Source: Lusitaniella coriacea LEGE 07157 (lineage in GTDB: Bacteria; Cyanobacteriota; Cyanobacteriia; Cyanobacteriales; Spirulinaceae). Taken from it: 64,000 nucleotides of DNA. The DNA lies in contig NZ_JADEWZ010000007.1 in the NCBI RefSeq assembly GCF_015207425.1, positions 62,001 to 126,000 of the forward strand, in the 5' to 3' direction. Position 1 is the first letter of the stretch, and each line of letters opens with the position of its first letter. Below the pieces are notes generated by a model that saw only the letters and a list, made by a program, of their open reading frames with translations, ran no database searches and was not told the origin of the DNA. Below, piece by piece: positions 28,001-35,802 of this stretch. The position numbers were made by a program, and so were the translations under genes.

Positions 28001-31000
28001 CACCCCAATCTCCTTACGGTTATGCGGCATACGGTTTCATTCTCTGCGGTGTTGTGGGGGAAATTGAGCAGGGTTTTGCTTTTGGAAAGCTCGCTTACCA
28101 ATTATTAGACCAATCGGAGCGATCGGATTTACGTGCGAGAACGTACTTTTTAGTTAATTGTTTCGTGGGTCATTGGAAAGAACATTTGAGAGAAAGTTTG
28201 CCTCAGTTTTTAGAGGGGTATCAGATTGGCTTGGAAACGGGGGATTTGGAATTTGCCGCTTGGTCGATTCAAACCTATTCCGATTCTTCCTACTTTGCAG
28301 GGATGGAACTCGCTGAACTCGAACCTCAATTCGTGCGCTATGGCGAAACTCTCATTCAACTGAAACAAGAAGCGATTTTAGATCTGCATCGCATCTATTG
28401 GCAAGCGGTGTTAAATTTGAGGGCGGGCGATCGCGCAGAACCTCCTCATTATTTAATTGGAACCGCTTACGACGAGCGGGAAATGCTGCCCCAATACCGC
28501 CAGCAGAACCAACAAAGCGCGATCTTTCACCTGCACTTTAATAAACTGATTCTGAGCTATTTATTTGGGGATTATCGAGCAGCAAAGGAGAATGGCGCGA
28601 TCGCGCGACGCTATCTTGAAAGCGTTATTGGGTTATTTAATGTCCCCCTCTTCCATTTTTACGAATCCCTGAATAACCTTGCACTATATACTGAAAAGCC
28701 TTCTAAAATCCTCCTTTCCCGCGTCAAAGCCAATCGGAAAAAACTAAAAAAATGGGCGCATCACGCACCGATGAATCACCAACATCGCTTCGATCTCGTC
28801 TGTGCGGAATGGCAGCGCATTAAAGAAAAACCCCACCGCGCAATGGACTTGTACGAAAGTGCCATTAAAAGTGCGAGGGAAAACGGCTATCTCCAAGATG
28901 AAGCACTGGCTTGGGAACTCGCCGCCCAATTTTACCGCGATCGCGGCAGGGACAAAATTGCTCGAACCTATCTCCTCGAAGCCCATTACCTTTATCATTG
29001 TTGGGGCGCGATCGCGAAAGTCAAACACCTCGAACAACAATATCCGCAGGTGTTCGTTCAAACCCCAACCCCAAGAACCTCCCTCAATATCACCTCAACC
29101 CAAGAACAAACGCAAATCTCCGCAGCCTTCGACCTCGCCAGCATTCTCAAAGCCACGCAAACCCTCTCTAGCGAAATGGTACTAGAGACACTCCTCGCCA
29201 CCATCCTCAAACTCGTTCTCGAAAATGCCGGGGCGCAAACAGCGTATCTCGTTTTGCACGCTCAGTCTAGGAATGAGGGAGAATGGGTCATTGCCGCTTC
29301 AGGAGACATAACAAAACCTGAATTTAAAACCCAACAATCGATTTCCCTCGAAACCAATCCTCCCCTCCTTTCCCCTGCAATCGTTCGGTACGTCCTTCGC
29401 ACCCAACAAACCCTCCTCCTCAACAACCCCGCAGCAGAAGGCGACTTTACCAACGATGCCTACATCCTCCAGCAACGTCCCCAATCCATTCTGTGCCTGC
29501 CCTTGCTCAACCAAAGCAACCTCGTGGGGATTCTTTACCTAGAAAACCATTTAACAACCAATGCCTTCACCGCAGAGCATTTAGAAATTCTGCAACTGCT
29601 CTCCCTGCAAGCCGCCATTTCCCTAGAAAATGCCAAACTTTACGCCGAAGTGCGAGAGAACGAAAATCGCTTAAATCAAGTCATTGAAGCCATTCCCGTA
29701 GGAATTGGCATCCTCGATGCCCAGGGTCATCCCTGCTACGGCAATCAAAAAGCCATCGAGTTATTGGGAAAAGAAGTCATTCAAGAGGTCACCGCAGAGG
29801 AAATTGCCGAAGTCTATCAAAACTATATTGCCGGAACTCATGAGCTGTATCCCACCGAAAATCTTCCTATTTTTAGGGCGTTGCAGGGAGAGCGTACCTA
29901 TGTAGACGACATGGAGATTCATCGAGACGATGATATTATTCCCATTGAAGCCTGGGGAACGCCCGTGTTCGATAGAAACGGGAATGTTGTTTACGCGATC
30001 GCGACCTTTCAAGAAATTACCGAACGCAAACAAGCCCAACAATTTCTTTCTGATTACAGTCGCACCCTAGAGAGAGAAGTTGCCGAACGCACCGCCGCTC
30101 TGCAAGAAAGCGAATCCAAATTCCGCAGCATTATTGAAAATGCCAACGACCTCATCTACGTCCTCAACTTCGATAAACAATTCACCTACGTTTCTCCCAA
30201 CGTTAAAGAGATTTTGGGATACGAGGTAGAAGAAATGCTCGGTCAACCCTTTTCCGCCTTTATCTATCCCGAAGAACGCTCTATCTGCACGATGGTTTTC
30301 CAGCGATTCCTCGACGGCGAGTCAAAAGTATCGGGAATTGAATATCGCATGAAATGCAAAGACGGCAATTATCGATGGCACGTCACCAATGCTTCAATTC
30401 TCAAAGATAAATTCGGAAACCCGTTTGGCTGTACGGGAATTGCCCGCAATATCAGCGATCGCAAACATGCAGAAGAACAACTAAGCAAAAGCGAGCGATT
30501 TCTCAATCAAGCTCAACGCATCGCCTGCATTGGTAGTTGGGAATTCGACCTGAAGACCCAAAAACTCACTTGGTCTGCGGAGATGTTTCGCATCTTCGGA
30601 CTCGACCCCTCACAATCCGCACCCTCCCTAGGAGAACACCCTCACCTCTTCCATCCCGACGATTGGCCCATCGTACAAAACGCACTCCAACAAATGCAAA
30701 CAATGGGCATAACCCAGCAGATTGAATACCGCGTCATTCGTCCCGATGGTTCCCTGCGCTACGTCGAAGGCAGGGGAGAAGTGATTCGCAACGATCGCGG
30801 AGAAATTGTTAAACTCCTGGGAACCGCATTGGATATTAGCGATCGCGTCCAAGCAGAAGAAGCCCTGCGAGAGAGCGAACAGCGCTTCCGCAACGCCTTT
30901 GACACCGCCGCCGTCGGGATGTGCCTCCTCTCCCCTGCCGGACAATTCCTTCAGGTCAACCCCTCCCTGTGTCAAATGTTCGGCTACTCCGAATCCGAAC

Positions 31001-33081
31001 TGCTGACCATGAACTTTCAGGAAATTACCCATCCCGACGACCTAGAAACCAATCTCAACTATATTCGGCAACTGCTCGCCGAAGAAATTTCCTGCTTTCA
31101 CATGGAGAAGCGATACTTCCACAAAAACAGACAGTTAATTTCTGTCCTACTCAGCGTTTCTCTCGTCCGCGATTCCCAAGAGGAACCCCTCTACTTCATC
31201 GTTCAAGTTCAAGACATCACCCAGCGCAAACATACCGAAGAACGATTGCGCCAAAACGAAGCCTTACTGAGGGCGACCAACGAAGTATTACCCCTCGGTC
31301 TTTACGTCGCCGACAACCACACCAATCAAACCCTATTAGTCAACGAAGAATTTTGCCGAATTTGGCAGTTGGATGAACTCTCAACGCAAATCCAGGCGGG
31401 AGCATTAACCAACGAACAAGTTATGTCTGCCTGCACTGAAAAAATCGACGTAACCGCCTTTGTCCCCACCAGTACCCCCCAAGAATTTAGCGATACCTCA
31501 AACACCATTGAGGATGAAATTCCCCTCCTGGACGGTCGCATTCTACGGCGCATTTACGGCTTGGTTCGGGACGAAAATGGGGTCTACGGGTTTTTGTATC
31601 TGTTTGAAGATATTACCGAACGCAAGCGCGCAGAAGCGGAACTGCAAAAGGCAAAAGAGAGTGCAGAAGCGGCAAACCGAGCTAAAAGTACATTCCTCGC
31701 CTCCATGAGCCACGAACTGCGCACTCCCCTCAATGCCATTCTCGGTTTTAGTCAACTCCTGGCAACCGACCCGTTTTTGGACGGTCAACAAAAAGGACAC
31801 CTGCAAATTATTAATCGCAGTGGCGAACACTTACTCGCAACAATTAATGACATCTTATCCATGTCCAAAATTGAGGCGGGTCGCGTCACTTTAAATGAAA
31901 TTGAGTGCAATCTCCACGAACTTCTCGATTCGATTTATGAAATGCTGCAATTGAAAGCGCGGGGGAAAGGGTTGGGATTGCATTTGCAAGCGACTCCCGA
32001 CGTTCCGAGGTACGTGCGTGTTGATGAGGGAAAATTACGCCAAGTCTTGATTAATTTGCTGGGAAATTCGATTAAGTTTACAGAACAAGGAAGCGTGACT
32101 CTGCGCGTGTCAGCGCATCGTGGCGAGGAAACAGATGAGGCAACGGTTGTGCTGCAATTTGAAGTTGAGGATACGGGTGCGGGGATTTCGCCGGAGGAGA
32201 TTGAGATGCTTTTTGAACCTTTCGTGCAAACGCGAACGGGTCGATCTTCTAAGGAGGGAACGGGTTTAGGGTTGCCGATTAGCCGGGAATTTATTCGCTT
32301 GATGGGGGGAGAGATTGCAGTGAGTAGTATTCTCAATCGCGGAACGACCTTTTCCTTTGAAATTCCTGTTACCCCAACAAAGAAAATAGGATACGGGCGC
32401 GATCGCGTGACTCGTAAAATTGTTGGTATTAGCTCAACTTGCCCGGACTATCGAATTTTGGTTGTGGAGGACGATCTCGAAAGTCGCTTGCTACTCGTGG
32501 AATTGTTGGCATCGGTGGGATTTTATGTTCGCACTGCCGAACAGGGAAGAAAGGCGGTTAGCCTATGGCAGGATTGGCAGCCCGACTTGATTTTAATGGA
32601 TCTCCAAATGCCCGTGATGGATGGTTACAAAGCAATGGAGCAAATTCGCGCGAGGGAGCGGAAATTACAACAACAGCGTTCTGTCCCGATTATTGTTCTC
32701 ACGGCAAATGCGTTTGTGGAAGAACGAGATAGGGTTTTGGGTGTGGGAGGAAATGATTTCATCTCAAAACCTTTTTATCGAGAAGAGTTGTTGGAAAAAC
32801 TGGCAAGCTACCTCAATCTGCAATATCTGTATGAGGAAATGGGGAACGAAGGGGATAGTATGCTTGCTTTGCCTCAATTAACCCGCGAAGATTTACAGGT
32901 CATGCCCGATGAGTGGATTGAAGCGCTGCACTACGCCGCCAGCGCCATTGACGAACGGGGAATTTTAAAACTGATTGATGCCATTCCTTCCACAGAAGCG
33001 ACGCTAAAAAATGCCTTGTTGGAGTTAGTGGATAATTTTCGGTTGGATACGATTGTGGAAATTGCTCAACATGAAAATTAA
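25063..33081 (+). CDS. Giant hybrid kinase: Ser/Thr kinase, AAA ATPase, GAF, five PAS, histidine kinase, receiver
   Basis: About 2672 residues; ATG 25063 is preferred over the TTG at 25051. The order is: Ser/Thr kinase (about 10-290; HKDINSSN near 130, DFG present); AAA ATPase (Walker A GYSGVGKS near 367, Walker B IFIDDLQWAD near 504); a helical TPR-like region to about 1340; GAF (about 1356-1525); five PAS domains (about 1533-2190); HisKA (SMSHELRTPLNAI near 2214); HATPase (to about 2433); and a receiver (LILMDLQMP, Asp near 2511), with a helical tail. This is the family of cyanobacterial and fungal dual-specificity 'ATP-binding sensor' kinases. Two repeat-derived peptides are inserted in frame at about 234-247 and 326-362. 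It is monocistronic and its signals are unknown. Confidence 0.9.
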   Translation: MSQDKTLAIANTKIAYKLHESAQCIVYRGYWEAKEEPVVLKMLKNPYPSPERLAKFKREYEVTRSLSLPGAIAVYALESDRQRPVMILEDFGGDSLTRLNVAGKLELEAFLKLAIAIAEILGQIHRSHIIHKDINSSNIVWNPQTGVVKIIDFGISTVLSTENPTFRNPNVLEGTLAYISPEQTGRMNRAIDYRSDFYSLGVTFYELLTGELPFQSEDLMELVHCHIAKIPPSLGNREQGIGNSEKIPQVLSDIVMKLMAKNAEDRYQSSEGIVADLKQCLNRLETHKKIDFFVLAQQDFSERFTPPQKLYGREREIETLLAAFERVQSLVNSHQLSGNREQDISTSLSPHLPAPTAPTPSQSELILVTGYSGVGKSALVREIHKPITAKKGNFIAGKFDRYQRNIPYFAIAQAFNEFCDRVLTENEVTLTQWQEKIRVAVGSNGQVLIEVIPHLEWLIGKQPDVPVVGIQEAQNRFNVVFQNFLKAICQPEHPLVIFIDDLQWADGASLMWLKTALRDREIQNLLVIGAYRNNEVDGAHPLTLALESIEQNGGRLSKIELENLQGQDVNTLVADTLSCTPVDCQDLTHLIYQKTIGNSFFSIEFLKTLHTEKLLIFNHKKRKWQWDIDAIQEKSITNNVVELMATQIEKSPPETQKLLQLAACIGSPFDLQTLSIIAQIPNIPTHLRPALKSGLIVPLNEQYKLMEVVGEELDLTLAQFKFQHDRVQQAAYALIEKERKQSLHLKIGDLLLSNTSKEALEERIFRIVNQLNAGISSIENPEKRLQLARLNRIAGQKAKEANAYEPALNYLTLALKLLHDSSWKTHYPLTLSLYESAAEIAYLNGNFKLQYQLTAVVRQEARNILDRVKVDELEIQAYTAQNQLREAVKTALFLSKKLRVKFTKTPSKTDIVLELLKTKWILRGKTPAKLSRLPKMTDKIALAAMRIIPSMGSAAYVVVPELVPLIVFKLVQLSVKYGNAPQSPYGYAAYGFILCGVVGEIEQGFAFGKLAYQLLDQSERSDLRARTYFLVNCFVGHWKEHLRESLPQFLEGYQIGLETGDLEFAAWSIQTYSDSSYFAGMELAELEPQFVRYGETLIQLKQEAILDLHRIYWQAVLNLRAGDRAEPPHYLIGTAYDEREMLPQYRQQNQQSAIFHLHFNKLILSYLFGDYRAAKENGAIARRYLESVIGLFNVPLFHFYESLNNLALYTEKPSKILLSRVKANRKKLKKWAHHAPMNHQHRFDLVCAEWQRIKEKPHRAMDLYESAIKSARENGYLQDEALAWELAAQFYRDRGRDKIARTYLLEAHYLYHCWGAIAKVKHLEQQYPQVFVQTPTPRTSLNITSTQEQTQISAAFDLASILKATQTLSSEMVLETLLATILKLVLENAGAQTAYLVLHAQSRNEGEWVIAASGDITKPEFKTQQSISLETNPPLLSPAIVRYVLRTQQTLLLNNPAAEGDFTNDAYILQQRPQSILCLPLLNQSNLVGILYLENHLTTNAFTAEHLEILQLLSLQAAISLENAKLYAEVRENENRLNQVIEAIPVGIGILDAQGHPCYGNQKAIELLGKEVIQEVTAEEIAEVYQNYIAGTHELYPTENLPIFRALQGERTYVDDMEIHRDDDIIPIEAWGTPVFDRNGNVVYAIATFQEITERKQAQQFLSDYSRTLEREVAERTAALQESESKFRSIIENANDLIYVLNFDKQFTYVSPNVKEILGYEVEEMLGQPFSAFIYPEERSICTMVFQRFLDGESKVSGIEYRMKCKDGNYRWHVTNASILKDKFGNPFGCTGIARNISDRKHAEEQLSKSERFLNQAQRIACIGSWEFDLKTQKLTWSAEMFRIFGLDPSQSAPSLGEHPHLFHPDDWPIVQNALQQMQTMGITQQIEYRVIRPDGSLRYVEGRGEVIRNDRGEIVKLLGTALDISDRVQAEEALRESEQRFRNAFDTAAVGMCLLSPAGQFLQVNPSLCQMFGYSESELLTMNFQEITHPDDLETNLNYIRQLLAEEISCFHMEKRYFHKNRQLISVLLSVSLVRDSQEEPLYFIVQVQDITQRKHTEERLRQNEALLRATNEVLPLGLYVADNHTNQTLLVNEEFCRIWQLDELSTQIQAGALTNEQVMSACTEKIDVTAFVPTSTPQEFSDTSNTIEDEIPLLDGRILRRIYGLVRDENGVYGFLYLFEDITERKRAEAELQKAKESAEAANRAKSTFLASMSHELRTPLNAILGFSQLLATDPFLDGQQKGHLQIINRSGEHLLATINDILSMSKIEAGRVTLNEIECNLHELLDSIYEMLQLKARGKGLGLHLQATPDVPRYVRVDEGKLRQVLINLLGNSIKFTEQGSVTLRVSAHRGEETDEATVVLQFEVEDTGAGISPEEIEMLFEPFVQTRTGRSSKEGTGLGLPISREFIRLMGGEIAVSSILNRGTTFSFEIPVTPTKKIGYGRDRVTRKIVGISSTCPDYRILVVEDDLESRLLLVELLASVGFYVRTAEQGRKAVSLWQDWQPDLILMDLQMPVMDGYKAMEQIRARERKLQQQRSVPIIVLTANAFVEERDRVLGVGGNDFISKPFYREELLEKLASYLNLQYLYEEMGNEGDSMLALPQLTREDLQVMPDEWIEALHYAASAIDERGILKLIDAIPSTEATLKNALLELVDNFRLDTIVEIAQHEN
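25764..25802 (+). repeat. Heptamer repeat insertion inside the kinase coding sequence
   Basis: The stretch GGGAATAGGGAACAGGG and the following GGGAATAG units encode GNREQGIGNSEK in frame. The surrounding protein (AKIPPSL ... IPQVLSDIVMKLMAKNAEDRYQS) reads as one continuous kinase segment if this piece is removed. The nucleotide unit is the same GGGAACA/GGGAATA heptamer found in the intergenic array 1 kb upstream. Confidence 0.75.
26040..26150 (+). repeat. Interspersed-repeat insertion between kinase and ATPase domains
   Basis: The DNA reads GTCATTGGTCAACAGTCATC, GGGAATAGGGAACAGG, then CCCCATCTCCCAGCTCCC and CACAGCTCC, the same succession of motifs as the intergenic repeat and C-rich filler at 24668-24920. 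It stays in frame and encodes about 37 residues of low-complexity linker (SGNREQDIS, LPAPTAPTP) just before the ATPase Walker A motif. Confidence 0.7.
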
Positions 33082-33203
33082 ACCGCATCTGGGTTGAGAA
33101 CCGTAGTTTTTCTTCCTAATCGTAGCCCTTATCAGTCGGGTTGGTTAGTATCAAAATGATGTAGGAGAACGCAACTTGATATTTCTAAAAGGTAATAAAA
33201 GCT

Positions 33204-35165
33204 ATGACTGAAAACAACCAATCTGTAAATAGCCATATAAAAGAATATTTGCACTACTATTGTGGGTTATCTCATGCACCTAGGTTTGCTATTTTACTTA
33301 AAGGTCAATGGGGAGCTGGAAAAACATGGTTTATTAATGAATTTTGTGAAAAACTCAAAAAAGAGAATAAAAAATGCTTATATATTAGTCTTTACGGAAT
33401 GACAAAATTTTCTGAAGTAGAATATGCCTTTTTTCAGCAATTACACCCCGTGCTTTCATCTAAAGGAATGGCTATAACAGGAAAAGTCCTCAAAGCATTC
33501 GCAAAAGGAATGTTTGAATTTGATTTAAACCATGATGGAAAAGATGACGGAACATTGAGTGTTCAAATTCCAGATATTAACCTTCCTGATTATTTGAAAG
33601 ATGCAGACAAAAGTGTATTGATATTTGATGACTTAGAAAGATGCCAGATCAATATCAATAATTTATTGGGATATATCAACTATTTTGTCGAGCATCAAGG
33701 TTTAAAAGTAATTCTTGTTACCAATGAAGAGGAATTAGCAAAAATTAGCGATGATTACGGAAATATCAAAGAAAAGTTGATTGGTAAAACCTTTGAAGTC
33801 TCTCTTGATTTTGAAAATGCGTTAAATTGTTTTATTACTGAGATAGATAATAAAAGTGCTAAGGGGATTTTATCAAAAAACGTTGAGTTAATTAAAGACT
33901 TGTATCTTCAAGCAGAATATAAAAACTTGAGAGCCTTAAGACAAATCCTTTTAGATTTTGAGAGAATTTTTAAAGCTTTGCCGGAACAGGCAAAAAATAT
34001 AGAAGAACTTGTAAGAGATATATTAGAACTACTTACAGTCTTTTCGATTGAGATCAAAAGAGGCAAAATGAAATCAAACGGTATTATGAAATTACAAGAT
34101 GAATATATGGCTCTACTAAAACGCAGAGTCGATCGGTCTAAAGGAAGTAATTCAAACGAACAAAATGAGAATGAGGAAGATGCTTATCTTTTGGAAATTT
34201 TGGATAGGTGGTACACTTCAATCGATGTAAGTCAACCACTTCCAAATGCAGCGTGGTGGCAAGCATTCTTCGATCGAGGAAGTATAGATGCGGAAGAGTT
34301 AGAAAAATCAATATCAAACAGTAAGTATTTTTTAGATAAAAATACGCCTGCTTGGATTAAATTATATCACTTTTCTGAGCTTGATGATAATGAGTTTGAG
34401 AATTTACTTCAGGAAGTTGAATTAAATTACAGCAAACGCTCATTTTCCGATTTTGGAATAATAAAGCATATTTTTGGACTGTTTTTATCTTTTTCTCAAG
34501 CTGAAATTCATGGAAAATCAAAAAAAGAAATACTTGAAGACGCAAAATCTTATGTCGATTACCTAGAAGATAATAATAAGCTAATTGATTCTGCTCAATT
34601 CATTTCTTTATCTCGAAAGAGTTTTTTCTATAACGATAATTACTTTGGACTTGGTTTTACCAGGAGAGACATTACGGAGTTCAAAGAATTCAATGATTAT
34701 ATCGATCGAGTATGGAAAAATTACAGAATAAAAAAAATGCCTGAAGAGGCTCTGCATTTACTGGATATCATGCAGAATGATTTAGATAAATTCCGGAACA
34801 TGATTTGCCTCAATAGTTTACATCCTATAGATCAGCCGCAACCATGCTATGACCAAACTCCTGTATTTAACTTTTTACCAGCAGAAGAGTTTATAAAAAA
34901 GTTTATCGCAATAAAGCCTAAATCTCAAAAAGAAGTTTTTTGGGCAATAAGCGATCGATACAAGTACGATGAAATCAATGAAAAATTACTTGAAGAATTA
35001 GAATGGCTAAAAGAAATCGATGTTTTACTGCAACACGAAATCAGTCGGAGAGAAGGTAAGCTCAGTGGCTTTCGATTTAAGAAATTCAATACTTGGTTAG
35101 AAGAAGCGATCGCGAATCTCAGTAGAACCCGCGATAAAATTAAGCAGAACACATCCAATCCCTAA
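33204..35165 (+). CDS. KAP-like P-loop NTPase, possible defence protein
   Basis: The protein has 653 residues. Walker A GQWGAGKT is at 34-41, Walker B VLIFDDLERC at 138-147, and VILVTNEEEL follows, as in KAP-type NTPases. The domain has the usual insertion between the Walker motifs. About 450 helical, charged residues follow with no recognisable domain and no membrane helices. The DNA is visibly richer in A and T than its neighbours and HIP1 octamers are almost absent until the last 60 bp, which suggests transfer. The stop is directly followed by the truncated xisH frame. KAP-family and related NTPases occur in phage-exclusion systems (for example PifA), but a defence role here is only inference. 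Confidence 0.75.
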   Translation: MTENNQSVNSHIKEYLHYYCGLSHAPRFAILLKGQWGAGKTWFINEFCEKLKKENKKCLYISLYGMTKFSEVEYAFFQQLHPVLSSKGMAITGKVLKAFAKGMFEFDLNHDGKDDGTLSVQIPDINLPDYLKDADKSVLIFDDLERCQININNLLGYINYFVEHQGLKVILVTNEEELAKISDDYGNIKEKLIGKTFEVSLDFENALNCFITEIDNKSAKGILSKNVELIKDLYLQAEYKNLRALRQILLDFERIFKALPEQAKNIEELVRDILELLTVFSIEIKRGKMKSNGIMKLQDEYMALLKRRVDRSKGSNSNEQNENEEDAYLLEILDRWYTSIDVSQPLPNAAWWQAFFDRGSIDAEELEKSISNSKYFLDKNTPAWIKLYHFSELDDNEFENLLQEVELNYSKRSFSDFGIIKHIFGLFLSFSQAEIHGKSKKEILEDAKSYVDYLEDNNKLIDSAQFISLSRKSFFYNDNYFGLGFTRRDITEFKEFNDYIDRVWKNYRIKKMPEEALHLLDIMQNDLDKFRNMICLNSLHPIDQPQPCYDQTPVFNFLPAEEFIKKFIAIKPKSQKEVFWAISDRYKYDEINEKLLEELEWLKEIDVLLQHEISRREGKLSGFRFKKFNTWLEEAIANLSRTRDKIKQNTSNP

Positions 35166-35332
35166 AGAAAGAGAGGGAGGATGCGGAGCAAAAATTGTAT
35201 TTGGCGATTCCCCTAGACATTTACAAGCGATTTTTTAAGTATCCCTTCATTCAAACCGTCCTCAAGCGCAACCAAATTCCACTGCTTGTCTACGATACAA
35301 AAAAACAGGAGGTTGCTCGATGGATAAGTTAG
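35165..35332 (+). pseudogene. xisH: Truncated xisH (C-terminal fragment)
   Basis: A 54-codon frame without start matches the end of XisH: EDAEQKLYLAIP, then IPLLVYDTKKQEVARWIS. About the first 85 residues of a normal XisH are missing. The break coincides with the end of the KAP-like NTPase gene. The fragment overlaps the start of xisI by 13 bp, which is the normal xisH-xisI junction. Confidence 0.75.
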
Positions 35333-35658
35333 ATCGGTATCGTCAATTGATTCAGGAATTGCTCGCAGAACGGGCAAAAATGCGCTCTGCCAACGATCCG
35401 ATTAAGAGTCAAACAATTTTTGACCGCCAGAGCGATCGCTATCAACTGGTCAATGTGGGATGGAAGAATAGCAGTACCCGAATTTACGGCTGTGCGCTGC
35501 ACGTCGATATTATCGATGGAAAAATTTGGGTTCAACACGATGGAACTGAAGATGCTATCGCGGATCGGTTAGTTGCCGAGGGAGTGCCGAAGTAAGATAT
35601 CGTGCTGGCATATCATGCACCTCACGTGCGACAATACACGGATTTTGCGGTCGGTTAA
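35320..35658 (+). pseudogene. xisI: xisI with premature stop
   Basis: The frame opens at 35320 (MDKLDRYRQLIQELL) and reads as XisI up to GVPK, where TAA at 35593-35595 stops it at 91 codons. The same frame continues as DIVLAYHAPHVRQYTDFAVG to a second TAA at 35656-35658, which restores the usual 112-codon length and conserved C-terminus. A single GAA-to-TAA change (Glu92) explains this. XisH and XisI were named for the fdxN excision element of Anabaena, but paired xisHI genes are widespread elsewhere. A shortened 91-residue protein could still be made. Confidence 0.8.
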
Positions 35659-35802
35659 ATTTATCTCAAATCCTTCAATAATGCCCGTCGCAAGACGTAA
35701 TTCCAAATTTTTTAAGATCGATGGTTTATGGTTGAAGAGCATCTTTTTGGAGATGTGTTAGAAGAGTGTGTGTCTTAGGAGAGCAAAAGGGGGTAGCCTA
35801 CC

